DNA of 9,729 nucleotides from Novosphingobium sp. UBA1948 (GTDB taxonomy: Bacteria > Pseudomonadota > Alphaproteobacteria > Sphingomonadales > Sphingomonadaceae). The stretch lies in assembly GCA_002336765.1 (NCBI GenBank), contig DDES01000115.1, positions 2,150 through 11,878 of the forward strand. Reading direction: 5' to 3'. Position 1 is the first letter of the stretch; every line of letters starts with the position of its first letter. Both the position numbers and the translations under genes were made by a program. Shown one piece after another: positions 6,095 to 9,729 of the stretch. The notes beneath the pieces are model-generated. The model did not search any database, had not been told where the DNA came from, and worked only from the letters and a program-made list of their open reading frames with translations.

Positions 6095-7361
6095 AACGCC
6101 CGAACTCGCGCGGGGTCAGGCGCACGGTCAGGCGGCGCGCGGGCTCATCCCCATCGGCCTCTTCATCGGCCAACACCTCGCCATGCGCATAAAGCCATGC
6201 GATGCGCTGGCCATCGGCGGCGGGAATGGTCAGATGATGCTCGCGCGCATCGCCCGTCAACAGGCGGCCCGCAGTAGCTAGCAACTCCTCGCAACCCTCG
6301 CCCGTCAGCGCCGAGAGCGGCACCACCACTTCGTCCTCATGCGCCGCTTCGCGCGCGGCGTGCCACAGTTGGGCGGCGCGTTCGGGCTCCAGCAAGTCCC
6401 ACTTGTTCCACACCTCGATCATGGGGACGGTCGGCGTCTTGCCATCTTCCTCCATCATGCCAAGATCGCTCAATACCGCCAGAACTTCGGCCTTCTGCGC
6501 CTCGGTATCGGGGTTGGCGATGTCGCGCACATGGATCACCACATCGGCGGCTGTCACTTCCTCCAGCGTGGCACGGAAAGCCGCGACCAATTGCGTCGGA
6601 AGGTCGGAAATAAAGCCCACCGTGTCCGACAGGATCGCCTTGTCCACCGCGGGCAGGCGGATCGCGCGCATCGTGGGATCGAGCGTGGCGAACAGCAAAT
6701 CCTGCGCCATGACATCGGCGCCGGTCAGCCGGTTGAACAGCGTCGATTTGCCCGCATTGGTATAGCCCACCAGTGCGCAGACCGGCCATGGCGCCTTCTC
6801 GCGCCGGTCGCGGTGCAGCCCGCGGGTGCGCCGCACTTGATCGAGATCGCGGCGGATTTTGGCCATGCGGTCGCGGATCATCCGGCGGTCGGCCTCGATC
6901 TGCGTCTCGCCCGGCCCGCCAAGGAAGCCGAAACCGCCGCGCTGACGTTCAAGGTGGGTCCATGACCGCACCAGACGCCCCGCCTGATAGTCGAGATGGG
7001 CCAGTTCCACCTGCAAGCGGCCTTCGGCCGTGGCGGCGCGCTCGCCAAAGATTTCGAGGATCAGGCCGGTGCGGTCGATCACCTTTTTCTTGAGCTTGTC
7101 CTCAAGGTTGCGCTGCTGCACCGCCGTCAGCGCGCCATCAACGATGACCAGATCGGCATCATTGAGCGCGCAAGCGGTTGCAATATTGGTGATCTGGCCC
7201 TCGCCAAACAAGGTGCCGGCGCGGGCCTCGCGGATCGGGATCACCACCGCTTCGGCCACCACCAGACCGATGGCCAGAGCCAGCCCCTTGGCTTCCTCCA
7301 CGCGTGCCTCGACATCGGTGCTGCTCGCCCGCCCGCGGAATTGCGGGCAGACGATCAGCAC
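6081..7361 (-). CDS. hflX: GTPase HflX
   Basis: HflX is a ribosome-binding GTPase that splits stalled or stressed 70S ribosomes into subunits. The 426 residues from GTG show the HflX N-terminal domain, the family-specific GGPGETQ (148-154) followed by an arginine-rich coiled linker (158-189), then the G domain: G1 GYTNAGKS (199-206), G2 region TLDPT (226-230), G3 DTVGF (246-250) and G4 NKWD (319-322). The C-terminal domain is short. All GTP-binding motifs are intact. The GTG at 7361 is the only standard start in the open frame, but upstream codons (GEDLEGEVTRGAR) also look coding and the GTG has a poor ribosome-binding site. A CTG at 7409 is preceded by AAGG, so the true N-terminus may be 16 residues longer. 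It lies 50 bp after hfq, the usual order, and is probably co-transcribed with it. Confidence 0.95.
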   Translation of the reverse strand: MLIVCPQFRGRASSTDVEARVEEAKGLALAIGLVVAEAVVIPIREARAGTLFGEGQITNIATACALNDADLVIVDGALTAVQQRNLEDKLKKKVIDRTGLILEIFGERAATAEGRLQVELAHLDYQAGRLVRSWTHLERQRGGFGFLGGPGETQIEADRRMIRDRMAKIRRDLDQVRRTRGLHRDRREKAPWPVCALVGYTNAGKSTLFNRLTGADVMAQDLLFATLDPTMRAIRLPAVDKAILSDTVGFISDLPTQLVAAFRATLEEVTAADVVIHVRDIANPDTEAQKAEVLAVLSDLGMMEEDGKTPTVPMIEVWNKWDLLEPERAAQLWHAAREAAHEDEVVVPLSALTGEGCEELLATAGRLLTGDAREHHLTIPAADGQRIAWLYAHGEVLADEEADGDEPARRLTVRLTPREFGRFIRL

Positions 7362-7411
7362 GCGCGCGCCGCGCGTGACCTCGCCTTCAAGATCCTCGCC
7401 AAATTGCAGCT

Positions 7412-8029
7412 TTATTCGCCTTCTTCGCCATCCCAGTCGCCCGTCAGGTCAACCGGACCCAAGGGCTGGATGGTGGACACCGCATGTTTGTAGGCGAGTT
7501 GCACATAGCCCTCGCGTTCCAGCATCATGCAGAACAGATCATAGGCCGCCACGCGCCCTTGCAACATCACACCGTTCACGAGGAACATCGTCACCTGCAC
7601 GCCCGCAGTGCGGATCGAGGAGAGGAACACATCCTGCAACAGGCGGGCCTTCTTGCCACCCTCGCCGCCCTGACCGAACAGGCGGGTGTCGATCGGCGTG
7701 CTGGGCATGATCGTCGAGACGGCATGCTTGTAGACCAGTTGCGAGGCGCCATCGCGGCGCAGCAGGATCGAGAAATTGTCGAACCAGGTGACGATACCCT
7801 GCAGCTTCACACCCTTGACGAGGAACATCGTGACAGGCGTCTTGTTCTTGCGCAGGAAGTTCAGGAACTGGTCCTGAAGGTTCTGGCCCCCCTTGCCCGA
7901 CACAGGCAGCGGCGCGGGCGCGGCAGCTTCGGGGGCTGTGGCCTCGGCGCCTTCAACGCTCTCTTCAACCTCGGGCGTTGCGGGCTTGAGACGCGGACGG
8001 GCAGTCAGTGTACGGCCATTGGTCGGCAT
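7412..8029 (-). CDS. hfq: RNA chaperone Hfq with two Sm domains in one chain
   Basis: Hfq binds small RNAs and mRNAs and normally is a 70-100-residue protein forming a hexamer. This one has 205 residues: a Pro/Ala/Glu-rich N-terminal stretch (1-47), a first Sm domain (about 48-110) and a second (about 128-190), offset by exactly 80 residues. Domain 1 keeps the family hallmarks: LQDQF (51-55), basic rim RKNK (60-63), FDNF (83-86), the distal-face K75 in KGVKLQG and YKH (100-102). Domain 2 keeps LQDVF and YKH (180-182) but has SIRTAG at the rim, YDLF in place of FDNF, and Met155 in place of the distal lysine. A ring of three chains, a pseudo-hexamer, is the natural expectation. The ATG start has AGGAG 8 nt upstream. 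Position between ntrX and hflX marks it as the genome's standard hfq. Confidence 0.96.
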   Translation of the reverse strand: MPTNGRTLTARPRLKPATPEVEESVEGAEATAPEAAAPAPLPVSGKGGQNLQDQFLNFLRKNKTPVTMFLVKGVKLQGIVTWFDNFSILLRRDGASQLVYKHAVSTIMPSTPIDTRLFGQGGEGGKKARLLQDVFLSSIRTAGVQVTMFLVNGVMLQGRVAAYDLFCMMLEREGYVQLAYKHAVSTIQPLGPVDLTGDWDGEEGE

Positions 8030-8108
8030 GGATTACGCTCCTGTTGTTGGCGGCCGTCGATACGGTCCGCAGTCTGGCCACCCCACAGGGATGACCGAAA
8101 TCACGTGC

Positions 8109-8137
8109 AATCTAACCTTTCGCAAGCGCAGCGTAAA
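8109..8137 (-). promoter_or_regulatory. Possible sigma-70 promoter of hfq
   Basis: On the minus strand, TTTACG (8137-8132) and TAGATT (8114-8109) are 17 bp apart, each matching four of six consensus bases. They would give an hfq leader of about 70 nt. There is no clear terminator between ntrX and hfq, so readthrough from ntrYX is also possible. Confidence 0.35.
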
Positions 8138-8172
8138 TGGGGTTTTTGACCGCCGCGTGACGCAAACGTAAA

Positions 8173-9561
8173 CTACTCCTCGTCGTCCTCGTCCTCGCGC
8201 TTGTCCACCATGCCCAGCAGCTTCAATTTGCGGTGCAGGGCTGATCGCTCCATGCCGATGAATGTAGCGGTTTTCGAGATATTGCCCGAAAAACGGCGGA
8301 TCTGGACGCGCAGGTATTCACGCTCGAAATTCTCGCGCGCCTCGCGCAGCGGCACCCCCATCAGCGCGCCCATCCCCGCATCGCCGGCCAGTCGCCCGCT
8401 GTTGATCTCGGCGGGCAGCATGTCGGCCTCGATCCGCCCCAGCCTTTCGCGCGGGGCGAGAATCACCGTGCGCTCCACCACATTGCGCAACTGCCGCACG
8501 TTGCCCGGCCATTCGTAGGTTTGCAGCGCGGCCATCGCCTCGATGCTGATGTCGGGCGGCGGCAGGCCCTGCTCATGCGCCAGACGCGAGAAGAAGAACT
8601 CGGCCAGTGCGGGAATATCCTCGCGCCGCTCGGCCAGCGACGGCACCGCCACCGGCACCACATTGAGGCGATAGAACAGATCCTCGCGGAAGCGCTTTTC
8701 GGCGATTTCCTTTTCCAGATGACGGCTGGTGGAGGACACCACGCGCACATCCACGCGGATCTGGCGGCTGCCGCCCACGCGCACAAAGGCCTGATCGGTC
8801 AGCACCCGCAGGATGCGGGCCTGCGTCGAGAGCGGCATGTCGCCCACTTCATCAAGATAGAGCGTGCCGCCATCGGCCAGTTCGAGCAGGCCGGCGCGCA
8901 CCAGCTTGCCATTGGCTTCCTCGCCGAACAGTTCCTCCTCGAAACGTTCGGGCGTGATGCGCGCGGAATTGACCGATACAAACGGCTTTTCCGCCCGCGC
9001 GCTCCACGAATGCAACAGCCTCGCCGCCACTTCCTTGCCCACGCCGGAGGGGCCGGAAATCAGCAGACGGCTGCCCGTGTTGGCCACCCGCTTCAAGGTG
9101 GCGCGCACATGATTGATCGCGCTCGACGAGCCGTGGAACTCCTCGCCAAAGGCGGTGTCGAGCTTCAGCCGCGCGTTTTCCCGCCGCAGGCGCTGGGTCT
9201 CGGTGGCACGCGCGACCAGATGCAGCAGACGTTCGGTTTCAAACGGCTTCTCGATGAAATCCATCGCCCCGCGACCGATCGCGGCCACCGCCGTATCGAT
9301 ATTGCCGTGGCCCGAAAAGATGATCACCGGCAATTCCGGCTCGCGTGCCTTGATCGCGTCGAGCACTTCGAGCCCGTCCATCGGCGAACCATGCAGCCAG
9401 ACATCCAGCAGCACCAGACTGGGCCGCCGCTGGTCCACGGCATCCAGCGCGCTCTGGCTATCGCCAGCGGTGCGGCACTCGTATCCCTCGTCCGACAGCA
9501 CGCCGGCGACCAGATCGCGAATGTCCTTCTCGTCATCAACGATCAGAATTTCGACTGTCAT
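8173..9561 (-). CDS. ntrX: Response regulator NtrX (NtrC family, no GAFTGA motif)
   Basis: NtrX is the partner of sensor kinase NtrY; in alphaproteobacteria the pair is tied to nitrogen, redox and envelope responses. The 462-residue protein has a receiver domain (1-120: acidic D9-D10, phospho-acceptor D53, S83, K105), a central AAA+ domain (about 140-370: Walker A GPSGVGKE 170-177, Walker B TLYLDE 233-238, WPGNVRQLRN 351-360) and a Fis-type helix-turn-helix (about 405-450). Between ELFG (210-213) and ELADGG (227-232), where sigma-54 activators carry GAFTGA, there is a shorter stretch without that motif, so it probably does not act through sigma-54. The C-terminus is a run of Asp/Glu (456-462) encoded by a trinucleotide-like repeat. 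The ATG has AGAGGG 8 nt upstream, and ntrY ends 25 bp before, which indicates an ntrYX operon. Confidence 0.94.
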   Translation of the reverse strand: MTVEILIVDDEKDIRDLVAGVLSDEGYECRTAGDSQSALDAVDQRRPSLVLLDVWLHGSPMDGLEVLDAIKAREPELPVIIFSGHGNIDTAVAAIGRGAMDFIEKPFETERLLHLVARATETQRLRRENARLKLDTAFGEEFHGSSSAINHVRATLKRVANTGSRLLISGPSGVGKEVAARLLHSWSARAEKPFVSVNSARITPERFEEELFGEEANGKLVRAGLLELADGGTLYLDEVGDMPLSTQARILRVLTDQAFVRVGGSRQIRVDVRVVSSTSRHLEKEIAEKRFREDLFYRLNVVPVAVPSLAERREDIPALAEFFFSRLAHEQGLPPPDISIEAMAALQTYEWPGNVRQLRNVVERTVILAPRERLGRIEADMLPAEINSGRLAGDAGMGALMGVPLREARENFEREYLRVQIRRFSGNISKTATFIGMERSALHRKLKLLGMVDKREDEDDEE

Positions 9562-9586
9562 CGGGTCATCCCTCTTCTCGCAATCC

Positions 9587-9729
9587 TCATTCGCCCGCTT
9601 CCTTACCGATGGACAGCGGATCGCGCGCGAAGCGCAGCGTCACCCTCGTGCCGCCGCCTTCTGCGCTGGTGAAATTCATCTCGCCGCCATGTTCCTCGAC
9701 AATCTTCTTGACGATGGCGAGGCCAAGGC
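9587..9729 (-). CDS. ntrY: Sensor histidine kinase NtrY, C-terminal fragment (cut by window edge)
   Basis: Only the last 46 codons and the TGA stop are present. The fragment opens with LGLAIVKKIVEEHGG, the G2 box and following helix of a histidine-kinase ATPase domain, then the strand pair ending GGGTRVTLRF typical of the domain's end, and a short tail (about 12 residues). This supports a histidine kinase; the name NtrY rests on its place directly before ntrX, 25 bp apart. The membrane, HAMP and PAS parts expected for NtrY would lie to the right of the window. Confidence 0.85.
   Translation of the reverse strand, partial: LGLAIVKKIVEEHGGEMNFTSAEGGGTRVTLRFARDPLSIGKEAGE

Noticed and set aside
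8141..8172. T-rich stretch (GGTTTTTGACC) between ntrX and hfq as a terminator
   Set aside because: No stable stem precedes it on either strand at the right distance.
8521..9672. 383-codon plus-strand open frame opposite ntrX
   Set aside because: It is antisense to clear receiver, AAA+ and Fis motifs of NtrX and has no recognisable motif itself.

Overview
The window looks like chromosome of an alphaproteobacterium of the order Sphingomonadales, most likely close to Novosphingobium. Three things suggest this: the gene order ntrY-ntrX-hfq-hflX, which is typical of alphaproteobacteria; an Hfq protein with two Sm domains in one chain, which I recall being noted in Novosphingobium; and a TonB-dependent receptor followed by tryptophan-halogenase-like genes, a common sphingomonad and caulobacter nutrient-locus layout. 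The genus is an inference; no rRNA or other marker gene is present.

Right half (about 5306-9729): a conserved housekeeping and regulatory block. On the minus strand, read right to left, are the last 46 codons of the sensor kinase ntrY, the response regulator ntrX, a tandem-domain hfq and the ribosome-associated GTPase hflX. The plus-strand mazG (nucleotide pyrophosphohydrolase) runs towards hflX, and their 3' ends overlap by 14 bp. ntrY and ntrX are 25 bp apart and presumably co-transcribed. hfq has a 143-bp leader with a possible promoter of its own, and hflX follows hfq closely.

Left half (1-4971): a minus-strand outer-membrane uptake and halogenase-like locus. A complete 830-residue TonB-dependent receptor is followed by a strong intrinsic terminator (2407-2444). 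After it come two paralogous flavin-dependent tryptophan-halogenase-family genes that overlap by 4 bp (ATGA); the second runs off the left edge. The terminator between receptor and halogenases suggests that enzyme expression depends on readthrough or on a promoter not evident to me.

Between the halves (4972-5305) is a 334-bp divergent control region with no gene. Its receptor side is AT-rich and packed with operator-like palindromes: two near-identical 12-bp elements 23 bp apart and a perfect 12-bp palindrome with a central CG. These resemble LacI-family operators and would fit substrate-controlled receptor expression.

I found no tRNA, rRNA, CRISPR array, insertion sequence or phage gene. 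The points most worth a second look are the asymmetric double Hfq, the receptor/terminator/halogenase arrangement, the operator cluster, and an NtrX without the sigma-54-contacting GAFTGA loop.
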